Origin: a virus
Strand: one strand, 5' to 3'
Length of the DNA stretch: 46,193 nt
Virus record (IMG/VR): IMGVR_UViG_3300035698_000602
Span: 1-46,193 of that record
Position numbers and translations under genes: made by a program. Of this stretch, positions 38,788 to 46,193 are shown piece after piece. The notes beneath the pieces are model-generated. The model did no database searches and was not told the DNA's origin. It saw only the letters and a list, made by a program, of their open reading frames with translations. Numbering within the stretch: the stretch's first letter is position 1; every line of letters begins with the position of its first letter.

Positions 38788-41700
38788 TGACATTCAATTT
38801 AGGCATCAGCAGCTACGGAACCAATTACCCCTCTACGGGACAGGGCGGCGTCTTTGACGGCAGTCAGTACCTCGAAGAAACCTTCGCGGGGGCTGACGCC
38901 AACTTGGACACGTGGTCCTGTTCCTTCTGGGTCAAGCGCATTGCACTGGCGGCAGAGCAGTGGATCATCCACGCGGGGACGGCGAACACTGACGTTGAGT
39001 ACCTCCGGTTCACCTCGGGTGACAAGCTGGAATACAAGCTCATTACCTCAAGCACGACGCAGATCAATTACATCACCACGCAGGTGTTTCGTGACACGAC
39101 CGATTGGGTCCACATCTACATGGAACGGGACGAGGACGTCTTCGCCCTCTGGGTGAATGGTGCGGCGGTCACTGCGTTTGACACTTCCACCACCACCGGG
39201 ATCACGACGGACAGTCTCTTTGCAACCGCTATCCGTCACCGGATTGGTACGGACCTTTTAGCCGCGAACGACTTGACGGCCATCTTGTCACAGTTTGAGT
39301 TCGTCAGCGGAACGGCTACTGGCGCGGCGGTCTTCGGGTCATTTGATGACCTGACCCCCACGTACTGGCGGTACCTCGCGTACGTGGGTGCCTACGGGAC
39401 CAATGGCTACAAGCTGACGTTCGAGGACACAGGTGACTTCGGGCGTGACTTCGCCAATGACGAGAACCTTCTCATTTACCCTGACTCGTGGTATCACTCG
39501 TCGTGGAACGCTATCCGCTGCACCAAAGGGGACGCTGGGTCTGAACTGTCCAGCAATACGTCCACGCTCGTAGAGAGCGGCGACACCGGAACTCACTTGA
39601 CTGAGGCGAACTTCGCCTGTGTCTCGGGGGAGACGTACATCGCGTCTATGCTCATTGAGGCTGTTGATCGTGATTGGGTCTACTTCACGACCAATGGTGT
39701 CACGACCAGCCGGACCTTCTTCGACGTCGGGACGGGCGCTCTCGGAACCTTTGGTGCCAACCACGACAGCTACGCGATTACGCAAGAAGGCGCAGATGTC
39801 TATCGCTGTGACATCGTCTGGACAGCGAACGCCACCGGCAATAAAACTTTTGATATTGGTATCGCGTCTGCGGACAACACCCACTCGTTCACAGGCACCG
39901 ACACTCAGGTCGCCCTCCGGCTCTACAAGGCGCAGGTCTCCAACGGCTCTATCTTCAAAGGATGGGCTATTCCTGACGTCAACCTCGCTGAGTACAGCCG
40001 ACAGATCGACCAGACTGGCTCATGGACTGAGAGTACCCATTGCGATGTTACAGCAAATGTCGCTGTCGCACCTGATGGGGAAACCTCGGCTGATGAAGTC
40101 GAAGCGCGGATCACTGGTGGTGGACAGGGTGGCTACGCCGTCCAGACCATCGCTACAGGCAATTCAGAGTTGATGAACTTTAGCTGCTTCATGAAGGCAG
40201 GCACGTCGGGAGACTGGGCTGAGATTGGCTTGTACTTCTCTGGGACGACTGACGCTTGTCGCCTCTGGGCGAACCTTACGACAGGAACGCTAGGGACCAT
40301 TCAGAACCGTGGGTCCGGCGTTGGTTCAGCCGCCACGCTGACCTCCATCGGCAGCGGGTGGTATCGCCTCTCGCTGACGATGACCTCCCTCAGCACCTCA
40401 GCGACGTTCCAGCTTCGGAGCGCCGATAGCGACGCGTCGAACGACAGTGTCATTGGGTACAATCACTACGTCTGGGAGCCACAGCTTGTCTATGGTATCG
40501 CGCCGCGTGTGGCGTACACAGAGACACTGGCAACGGCCAACCTCTACGCTGCGGTTGCCGCTAACGACTTTGATGACTCAGGGTTCACTACGGCCTTCAC
40601 GACCAAGGACACCCCGACGAACAACTACGTGTCTCTCAATCCCGTAGGACCGCTGGTCCAGTCAGGAACCTTTACAGTCTCCAACGGCGGTAACACCCTC
40701 GCGGGTGTGGCTGACAACGTGTGGGACACTGCCTACGCTACCGTGGAACTCGACGCCTCAGTCGGCGGGAAGTGGATTTACTGCTCCAAGCCTCTCTTGT
40801 TTGGGCAGGGACATTCACAGCCTTTCGTCACCAATGAGGAGTTCGACACCAACGCTGGTGACACGATCTCGGGCAGTTCCAACGCGTGGGGCTGTGCTGC
40901 TAACTCCTCCTCAAGTTTCCTCGTGTGGAACGAAGGGACAAGCACGGGCTACACGATGTCTCCCATTTGGGAAAGCGCGGCAGATATGTACGTCGTCGCC
41001 CTCGACCTCGACAACATGAAAGTGTGGTGGGGCCGGTGGGATGACAGTACGTCAACCCTTGAGTGGGCCAATGCTACGGACACTGCGTGGACTGGCGATC
41101 CCACTGACGGCGGGACCACCGGGGAAACGATTGATGGTAACTTCATCAGCCTTGGTTTCCATACGTTCAACGCCAGTCGCGGCGGAGACGTTGACTTCGG
41201 TCAGCGTGCCCTCCTTGACCAGTTGACGCTGCCCACGGGGTTCAGTCACCTCAACGCTAAGACGCTTGAGACAGCGACGGGGGCGCCGGGTATCCCTGAT
41301 GCGTCCGCGCATTTCCAGACCTCCCTGTACCTTGGGGACGACACCTCTCCACGAAGTATCGCACAGTCAGAAGCATCAACGTTCTCTCCGGGTCTTATCG
41401 TGGATAAGGCGTATGACGCGGTCATGACGTGGACGATGTATGATGTCCTTCGGGGTGTCAACAACGGGCTGTACCCAGACCAGAGTGCTGCGGAGGTCGC
41501 GAGTGACGCAGCAGGCTATATCTCCGCCTTCGACGCTGATGGGTTCACGGTCACCGCTGGTGGCACGAGCGATCAGTACGTCAATGATAGCTCCCGCAAC
41601 TACGGTGCGTGGCAGTGGAACATGGGCGCGTCGAATGAGTCTGGTAACATGGACGGCTCTATCACGGATAACACCGTGCGAGCCAACGTCGAAGCCGGTC

Positions 41701-42338
41701 AGAGCCTCATTGAGTTCTCTGGAACGGGCGCCAACGCGACAGTCGGACACGGGCTGGACGAGGCTCCCGAACTGTGGATACTCAAGAACGCGGGCACCAC
41801 GAACTCGTGGATGGTTGGCAGCACCAGCTTTCTGGCAACGCAGTATATGGAAGCCAACGGCACTGCTGCTGTCGCAACGAGCGCTGCGGTGTGGAATAGC
41901 ACGTACCCCTCGGCCACGGTCCTAAGTCTCGGCTCCAATGCCGGGTCGAATGGCTCGGGCACGGACAACATGATCGCTCAGTGCTTTCATAGCGTTCCGG
42001 GGTATTCCAAGATTGGGGTCTATATCGGTAACGGTAACATCAACGGTCCCTACGTGTACTGCGGCTTCCGAGTTGCACGCCTCCTGCTTCGACGCATGGA
42101 TGGTATTCAGGAATGGCAGACCTACGATAACAAGCGGTCTCCTATAAACGAGGTGCAGGATCGGCTGGTCCTCAACACCACCGCCGCGCAGACTACGTCC
42201 ACCACTGACAACAACATTGATTTCACCTCCAATGGCTTTAAGATTAGAGAAGACAATCAAAGTCTGAACGCGTCAACTGGTGACTACCTCTTTTACGCAA
42301 TCGCGGAAAGTCCCTATCTCCGCTCCAACGCAAGGTAA
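38787..42338 (+). CDS. Giant tail adhesin with LamG/concanavalin-like domains
   Basis: This encodes 1183 aa, starting in a TAATG overlap with the tail fibre. It has several lectin-like beta-jelly-roll segments: WSCSFWVKRIALAAEQWII and VHIYMERDEDVFALWVNG (LamG style, residues about 40-130), further modules around 450-620 and 640-900, and a C-terminal block (TVGHGLDEAPELWILKN, YVYCGFRVARLLLRR) common in tail proteins of marine podoviruses. It probably binds host surface glycans. The protein lacks an obvious attachment domain and may join the short fibre or the nozzle. It is nearly four times the length of the fibre gene. Confidence 0.75.
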   Translation: MTFNLGISSYGTNYPSTGQGGVFDGSQYLEETFAGADANLDTWSCSFWVKRIALAAEQWIIHAGTANTDVEYLRFTSGDKLEYKLITSSTTQINYITTQVFRDTTDWVHIYMERDEDVFALWVNGAAVTAFDTSTTTGITTDSLFATAIRHRIGTDLLAANDLTAILSQFEFVSGTATGAAVFGSFDDLTPTYWRYLAYVGAYGTNGYKLTFEDTGDFGRDFANDENLLIYPDSWYHSSWNAIRCTKGDAGSELSSNTSTLVESGDTGTHLTEANFACVSGETYIASMLIEAVDRDWVYFTTNGVTTSRTFFDVGTGALGTFGANHDSYAITQEGADVYRCDIVWTANATGNKTFDIGIASADNTHSFTGTDTQVALRLYKAQVSNGSIFKGWAIPDVNLAEYSRQIDQTGSWTESTHCDVTANVAVAPDGETSADEVEARITGGGQGGYAVQTIATGNSELMNFSCFMKAGTSGDWAEIGLYFSGTTDACRLWANLTTGTLGTIQNRGSGVGSAATLTSIGSGWYRLSLTMTSLSTSATFQLRSADSDASNDSVIGYNHYVWEPQLVYGIAPRVAYTETLATANLYAAVAANDFDDSGFTTAFTTKDTPTNNYVSLNPVGPLVQSGTFTVSNGGNTLAGVADNVWDTAYATVELDASVGGKWIYCSKPLLFGQGHSQPFVTNEEFDTNAGDTISGSSNAWGCAANSSSSFLVWNEGTSTGYTMSPIWESAADMYVVALDLDNMKVWWGRWDDSTSTLEWANATDTAWTGDPTDGGTTGETIDGNFISLGFHTFNASRGGDVDFGQRALLDQLTLPTGFSHLNAKTLETATGAPGIPDASAHFQTSLYLGDDTSPRSIAQSEASTFSPGLIVDKAYDAVMTWTMYDVLRGVNNGLYPDQSAAEVASDAAGYISAFDADGFTVTAGGTSDQYVNDSSRNYGAWQWNMGASNESGNMDGSITDNTVRANVEAGQSLIEFSGTGANATVGHGLDEAPELWILKNAGTTNSWMVGSTSFLATQYMEANGTAAVATSAAVWNSTYPSATVLSLGSNAGSNGSGTDNMIAQCFHSVPGYSKIGVYIGNGNINGPYVYCGFRVARLLLRRMDGIQEWQTYDNKRSPINEVQDRLVLNTTAAQTTSTTDNNIDFTSNGFKIREDNQSLNASTGDYLFYAIAESPYLRSNAR

Positions 42339-42342
42339 CAAT

Positions 42343-42966
42343 ATGTTTTGCAAACTCACTAAGACAGGCGAAACGTGGGACCTCCCGATTACCAAGACAG
42401 TCAGTGCTAATACGCTCAAGCATCGTACTGAGACACTTGACGGTCGGAAGGTGAACCCATATCTCCTCCTCCCCTCCGACCGCCAGTCCCTCGGCTGGTA
42501 CAACTACACCGAGGATGTCCAGTCCGTCAAGCTCTATGACGCTGGTGCCCCTCTGGATACGCTCGACGGGGGCACCGTGACGCGGTCGTTCCCCAATGAG
42601 ACCCTCAAGTCCGACAGTGTCCTCAAGGCGCACCAGTGGCGCTCCCTCGCCATCCTCCGCTCCAATAAAGAGGCCGAAGGTATCAGCCTCGGGGGTGTGG
42701 GCGTGGGGACAGACGATAAGTCTCAGGCCAAGATCACTGGGGCTGTCGAACTCATGAAGCGCAACGCTGTCGCCGTTGTCTACTTCAAGGGCGCTGACGG
42801 TGCCCCTGTGGCTATGAACAAGGCGGCGATGAACGGCGTGTTTGACGCGGTCTCCACGCACGTACAGAACACCTACGCTGTCTACGCCACTCACTACAAC
42901 GCCATCGACGCCCTCACAGGTCAAGCGATCCTTGACTACAACTTCAGCACTGGATGGACCGCATGA
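42343..42966 (+). CDS. Tail-associated protein (DUF4376-like end)
   Basis: This encodes 207 aa. ATG 42343 is 5 bases after the adhesin stop, with a modest AAGG site. N-terminal residues (MFCKLTKTGETWDLPITKT) and the C-terminal AAMNGVFDAVSTHVQNTYAV to IDALTGQAILDYNFSTGW recall the DUF4376 module, often attached to or near tail fibres. A fibre chaperone or accessory tip is likely. Its stop overlaps the holin start. Confidence 0.55.
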   Translation: MFCKLTKTGETWDLPITKTVSANTLKHRTETLDGRKVNPYLLLPSDRQSLGWYNYTEDVQSVKLYDAGAPLDTLDGGTVTRSFPNETLKSDSVLKAHQWRSLAILRSNKEAEGISLGGVGVGTDDKSQAKITGAVELMKRNAVAVVYFKGADGAPVAMNKAAMNGVFDAVSTHVQNTYAVYATHYNAIDALTGQAILDYNFSTGWTA

Positions 42967-43160
42967 CTACCTCGGCGCAAGACCTTCAGCCGATCACGGA
43001 TAGTCTCCTCGCGTCGGGGGCGATCACGAGTCCGTGGTGGCTCACGCTTATTGAGAGTGGCTTAGAGCATTACTTCATCTTTGGTGGAGCGATCCTCCTG
43101 TCCCTCCGTCTCTATCTCACAATTGCTGACGTCGTACGGAAACGTCGAAAGGATAAGTAA
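42963..43160 (+). CDS. Holin candidate with one membrane helix (T7 gp17.5 position)
   Basis: This encodes 65 aa. The ATG overlaps the preceding stop (ATGA). One strong membrane helix (HYFIFGGAILLSLRLYLTIADVV, broken only by polar ends) is followed by VRKRRKDK, the positive tail typical of small phage holins. T7 gp17.5, at the same place just after the fibre genes, is the type II holin of 67 aa. It would permeabilise the inner membrane at lysis. Confidence 0.75.
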   Translation: MTTSAQDLQPITDSLLASGAITSPWWLTLIESGLEHYFIFGGAILLSLRLYLTIADVVRKRRKDK

Positions 43161-43600
43161 TGTCGTTTGGTATCCCCCTCGAACTGATCACCATGCTCGG
43201 CTCCGGTATCTTAGGTGGAGTAATGACGCTCTGGGGCCAGTCATTAAAGGCGAAGCGGGAACACCACTCCCAGCTTCTTGAGAAGGTCGGTCAGCGCAAC
43301 GCTGCCGTCTCCGAAGCACGACGCTACAACTCACCCGGTTTCCAGTTCACCCGGCGTGCCATCGCCCTCGCTGCCGTTGGTTCCATCATCGTATGGCCCA
43401 AGGTCGCGGCGGTGCTGTGGCCGGAAATCCCGATCACCATCGGCTGGACCGAATGGAACCCCGGCTTCCTGTTCTTCGAGGGAAGCAATGAGACAGCTTG
43501 GAAGACAGCCAAGGGTCTCGTATTGACTCCGCTGGACACGCACCTGATGTCATCCATCATCGGGCTGTACTTCGGAGCGTCTGTCGTTAAGAACTCGTAG
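43160..43600 (+). CDS. Three-helix membrane protein (3TM holin type)
   Basis: This encodes 146 aa beginning in a TAATG overlap. Three hydrophobic segments: ELITMLGSGILGGVMTLWG, RAIALAAVGSIIVWPKVAAV and LMSSIIGLYFGASVV, with a coiled, charged linker (KAKREHHSQLLEKVGQRNAA) between the first two. This arrangement resembles the 3TM holin family that includes gene transfer agent release proteins. In T7 this position holds the small terminase, and no terminase small subunit is recognised here. Confidence 0.65.
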   Translation: MSFGIPLELITMLGSGILGGVMTLWGQSLKAKREHHSQLLEKVGQRNAAVSEARRYNSPGFQFTRRAIALAAVGSIIVWPKVAAVLWPEIPITIGWTEWNPGFLFFEGSNETAWKTAKGLVLTPLDTHLMSSIIGLYFGASVVKNS

Positions 43601-43611
43601 AGGAGTCGTCT

Positions 43612-45825
43612 ATGGCGAAGAAGCCCCCCACCACGCGCCGAAAGCTCAACCCGATTGCTCGGGCGGAGATCGGCCAGATGCGTGACTGTGATCGCTGCGG
43701 TGAAACCAAAGAGGTCACGAACAAACACTACGCGACGTTCAACAAGGGACTTCGCGGGTGGCACACCACGTGCCGCGTCTGTCAGGGGTTGGAGAAGGCC
43801 GAGCAGGGCGCGTACGCAGGGCAGCGTACCGCCAGTGACTTCGTGCCTGAGTCCATAGACGACACCGACGACAAGATCAACGAAATGTATATGCTCGCAG
43901 AGACGCAGCGAAATCCCGGTAGGACCGACGAGATCGCTACGGAGCTGCGGGAGGAGATCGTACGCCTGCACGACGCGGGTGACGACCTCGGGTCCTTCCG
44001 CCTGTTCATCAGGGTCATCAAGCCCCTCATGGGTGGCTGGAAAGAACCGGGTGCAATCCACGACGACATCATCGACGGCCTGCTGTCACAGCATCGTCGT
44101 CGCCTTATCATCGCGACCCGCTACTCGGCGAAGTCAACCATTACGTCCATCTACTGCGCGTGGCGGATCATGCTCGATCCCCTGCTGAAAGTCATGGTCG
44201 TCTCACGGGGGGCCAAGCTGTCTGGCCGGATGCTCAGAACGGTGCGGCGTATCTACTTCGCCAACTGCCCCATGCTAAAGCACCTAGAGCCCACCGAGGA
44301 CTGTCTCGACAACGCCGAGCAGTTCCAGACCCCCCAGTCAATGGCGGTGGTCACAGGTGGCGCAACCCTTTCCTGCTTCGGTATCACCTCCGATCTTCCG
44401 GGGTATCGTTCAGACCTGACCATCGGTGACGATGTCGAGGGTCCGAAGGACGACACTCCCGAGAAGGTGGCTGAGCTGATCGAGAAGCTCAACGAACTCC
44501 ACATGATCAACCCTACAGGCGAGAAGATCATGCTGGGCACGTACCAGTCTGAATACTCCTCCTACGCACAGCTCGCGTACCTAGAGGACGATGAAGGCAC
44601 TCCTGTGTGGGAACACCACCGGGCGTGCATGTTCGAGGAGGACGAAGACGGCAAAGGTATCTGCTCGCGGTGGCCTGCAATGTTCAGTGACAAGGATGGC
44701 GTCGATTGGCGCCGGTCGGTTACTGCACGTGGCTGGCGCCTGCACGCCATGCTTATCGCTGACCCCTCTATCCTCAACGAGCGCCCCCTCAAGATCAGCG
44801 ATCTACTGCTGGTCCCGTGGGACGCCAAGGCTGTCTCCTTCCCGGTCCATGTGGCCCGAGGGACAGCTCAAGCCACACAGGTCCCGACGTGGGGCGCACC
44901 CAAGGGTGACGTGTGGTATCACGGTGAGCCCTCAGAGGAGAAGGCTGACTACGTCCAGACCATCGCGTCCATTGATCCCGCCTCCGGGCTGGCTGGCCGT
45001 GACGCCATCGGTGTCGCGATCCTGTCTATCCTACCCTCAGGCATGGGTGTCATCCGACACCTTGAGGGAGTCCGTGGGCCAAACAAGGCGACGAACATGA
45101 GGCGATGCGCCACGATCCTCAAGGAGTACAGCGCGTCCCACCTCGTGGTTGAGGAGACCGTTGAAGGCTTCTTCGGGGAGACATTGGAAAACGAATTGAT
45201 CCACCTTGGGTATCCAATGACAGTCGAGAAAGTCACCTCCGGGGGACAGAAGAAGGGACAACGCATCATCGAGTCCCTCGCCCCGCCGATGGGCGCAGGC
45301 CGTTTGGTGCTGCTGGAGTCTGTTGCCTACAGCGATCACGGGGGTGACTTCGTGACACAGCTCGTCAAGGTGTCCTACGACGGGCGCACTGGCGCGGCGA
45401 AGGATCATGACGATATTGTTGATGCGCTCGCACACGCTGTCGCGAAGTGTAAGGGCTCATTGATCTCCGACCAGTCCGAACTCATGGCTGACTTCCAAGC
45501 TGAGAAGCTGGAACACCTCCGGTTTGTCCCACTACGCAGCGGTGGGCTCGGCGGAATGGATCACGGATCGCGTAACATCCGTGGCGGAATGGGGGAACAT
45601 GGTATACCGGAACCCGGAATGGGGCCCGAGAACAGCATGTCTATGGGCGAGCTGCTGGTTGAGGAGGACGAAGTTCTCACCAAGATGATCGCCCGTCGTG
45701 ACGTCCTACAGCACCACGTCCGCGACGACGTCACCCATGGCCGACAGGTGGATCAATCAATGGTTGCACGTGTTAAGGCTATGACAGCACAGATCAAGGA
45801 GCTGAAGGAACACCAATGTCTCTGA
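43612..45825 (+). CDS. Terminase large subunit (T7 gp19-like) with N-terminal zinc motif
   Basis: This encodes 737 aa (T7 gp19 is 586). Residues 26-57 carry CxxC-x24-CxxC (CDRCGE, CRVCQG), a likely zinc-binding addition. The ATPase has a Walker A variant near 162-178 (RLIIATRYSAKSTI) and Walker B (LTIGDDVEG, near residue 269). The RNase H-like nuclease has D455 (IASIDPAS), VVEETVEGFFGETLE and D600/D601 (KDHDDIVDALAHA). It packages DNA into the procapsid through the portal and cuts concatemers. The length excess is mainly the N-terminal part and polar inserts. Confidence 0.96.
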   Translation: MAKKPPTTRRKLNPIARAEIGQMRDCDRCGETKEVTNKHYATFNKGLRGWHTTCRVCQGLEKAEQGAYAGQRTASDFVPESIDDTDDKINEMYMLAETQRNPGRTDEIATELREEIVRLHDAGDDLGSFRLFIRVIKPLMGGWKEPGAIHDDIIDGLLSQHRRRLIIATRYSAKSTITSIYCAWRIMLDPLLKVMVVSRGAKLSGRMLRTVRRIYFANCPMLKHLEPTEDCLDNAEQFQTPQSMAVVTGGATLSCFGITSDLPGYRSDLTIGDDVEGPKDDTPEKVAELIEKLNELHMINPTGEKIMLGTYQSEYSSYAQLAYLEDDEGTPVWEHHRACMFEEDEDGKGICSRWPAMFSDKDGVDWRRSVTARGWRLHAMLIADPSILNERPLKISDLLLVPWDAKAVSFPVHVARGTAQATQVPTWGAPKGDVWYHGEPSEEKADYVQTIASIDPASGLAGRDAIGVAILSILPSGMGVIRHLEGVRGPNKATNMRRCATILKEYSASHLVVEETVEGFFGETLENELIHLGYPMTVEKVTSGGQKKGQRIIESLAPPMGAGRLVLLESVAYSDHGGDFVTQLVKVSYDGRTGAAKDHDDIVDALAHAVAKCKGSLISDQSELMADFQAEKLEHLRFVPLRSGGLGGMDHGSRNIRGGMGEHGIPEPGMGPENSMSMGELLVEEDEVLTKMIARRDVLQHHVRDDVTHGRQVDQSMVARVKAMTAQIKELKEHQCL

Positions 45826-46106
45826 AACCACGCATCGTCCTCGACGGTAAGAAGGTCGAACCTACCGAGAAGCCCCCAGCGAAACCCAAGGGCTATCTCA
45901 GTGCGCTCGCAGACAAGCAGCGCTTTCAAGTAGCGAACAAAGTAAAACGTAATAACAACGAGGAGAAGATGAATGAAACTCAACGAACACTTGGTAGATC
46001 GGCGCGGGGACAGATTGACAGTCCAAGCGAAGTTCACGGATCATCAACGGAGACCCCGGAGCGTGAAGCTCGTCTTACAGCCCGTAGACGCCGGAACTCT
46101 CGATAA
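45816..46106 (+). CDS. Small basic protein overlapping the terminase end, low confidence
   Basis: This frame gives 96 aa starting MSLKPRIVLDGKKVEP, with AAGGA before the ATG, 10 bases inside the terminase gene. The first about 50 residues are Lys/Pro-rich and look gene-like. The rest (TLGRSARGQIDSPSEV, ARRRRNSR) overlaps the next gene by 134 bases in another frame and looks like shadow translation. It may be real with an extended tail, or the true product may be short. Confidence 0.45.
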   Translation: MSLKPRIVLDGKKVEPTEKPPAKPKGYLSALADKQRFQVANKVKRNNNEEKMNETQRTLGRSARGQIDSPSEVHGSSTETPEREARLTARRRRNSR

Positions 46107-46193
46107 CACTCTGATCGAGGGTGACATCCGAGACGTCAACGGAACGCTCCATGCTATCGCAGAGATTGCATGGGCACAGGGCTGGCGCCCCCG
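45973..46193 (+). CDS. 5' part of junction-spanning late gene, unknown function
   Basis: The ATG at 45973 follows GAGGAG by 8 bases. The frame (MKLNEHLVDRRGDRLTV...) runs off the window end and continues in frame at position 3 to the stop at 189-191, giving 94 aa in total. The sequence has alternating charged and hydrophobic residues with no recognised domain. It fits a short 19-series gene after the terminase. Confidence 0.75.
   Translation, partial: MKLNEHLVDRRGDRLTVQAKFTDHQRRPRSVKLVLQPVDAGTLDNTLIEGDIRDVNGTLHAIAEIAWAQGWRP
46067..46193. repeat. 127-bp terminal repeat, right copy (contig overlap)
   Basis: Identical to bases 1-127. It falls inside the coding sequence that starts at 45973 and continues in frame at the start of the window. 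Its position in the middle of a gene argues against a natural genome end here. Confidence 0.9.

Overview
The window is the essentially complete genome of a T7-like podovirus (Autographivirus-type), about 46.07 kb unique. The first and last 127 bases are identical, so the contig closes into a circle, and one small gene is cut by the arbitrary break. All supported genes lie on the + strand in T7 order. The hallmarks are a single-subunit RNA polymerase with a T7-type C-terminus, a gp4-like primase-helicase, a family A DNA polymerase, and a gp8 to gp19-like virion and packaging block. The sequence is GC-rich with dense start/stop overlaps. A proteobacterial host, possibly marine, is likely from the gene set, but the sequence does not identify the host.

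Layout. The end of the late operon wraps across the contig break to position 889. Positions 890-1777 are noncoding and hold hairpins, a 12-bp tandem repeat, one copy of a multicopy palindrome and a good sigma70-type promoter, so this is the probable left end and early control region. Early genes follow (1778-8277): small unknown proteins (one with three 81-bp repeats), a 653-aa protein with a PEP-utiliser-like phosphohistidine site, a Cys-dependent phosphatase with WPD loop and CX5R motif, and a tyrosine integrase. RNA polymerase (8289-10748) opens the replication block (to 19858): SSB, RusA resolvase, primase-helicase, HNH endonuclease, DNA polymerase, 5'-3' exonuclease, an HD nucleotidase and a dATP/dGTP diphosphohydrolase-like protein. 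A terminator closes this block. The late block has three tandem gp7.3-like genes, portal, scaffold, a 2OG-Fe(II) oxygenase, a possible decoration protein, capsid, a terminator, two tail tube proteins, three internal virion proteins (the second with a lysozyme domain), a tail fibre, a giant adhesin, two holin candidates and the large terminase.

Working model (inference). Host RNA polymerase reads the early region from the promoter at 1500-1528, and the phage polymerase then takes over. A 28-bp palindrome (11-bp arms around ACGCGT) recurs at nine places, five of them in gaps 20-30 bp upstream of start codons, and is the best candidate for the phage promoter or a genome-wide operator. An integrase suggests temperate potential, and a 25-bp sequence shared by the integrase gene and the spacer after the last late gene could be an attachment or recombination core. 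The phosphotransfer-like and phosphatase genes side by side in the host-takeover region are the most unusual gene pair here.
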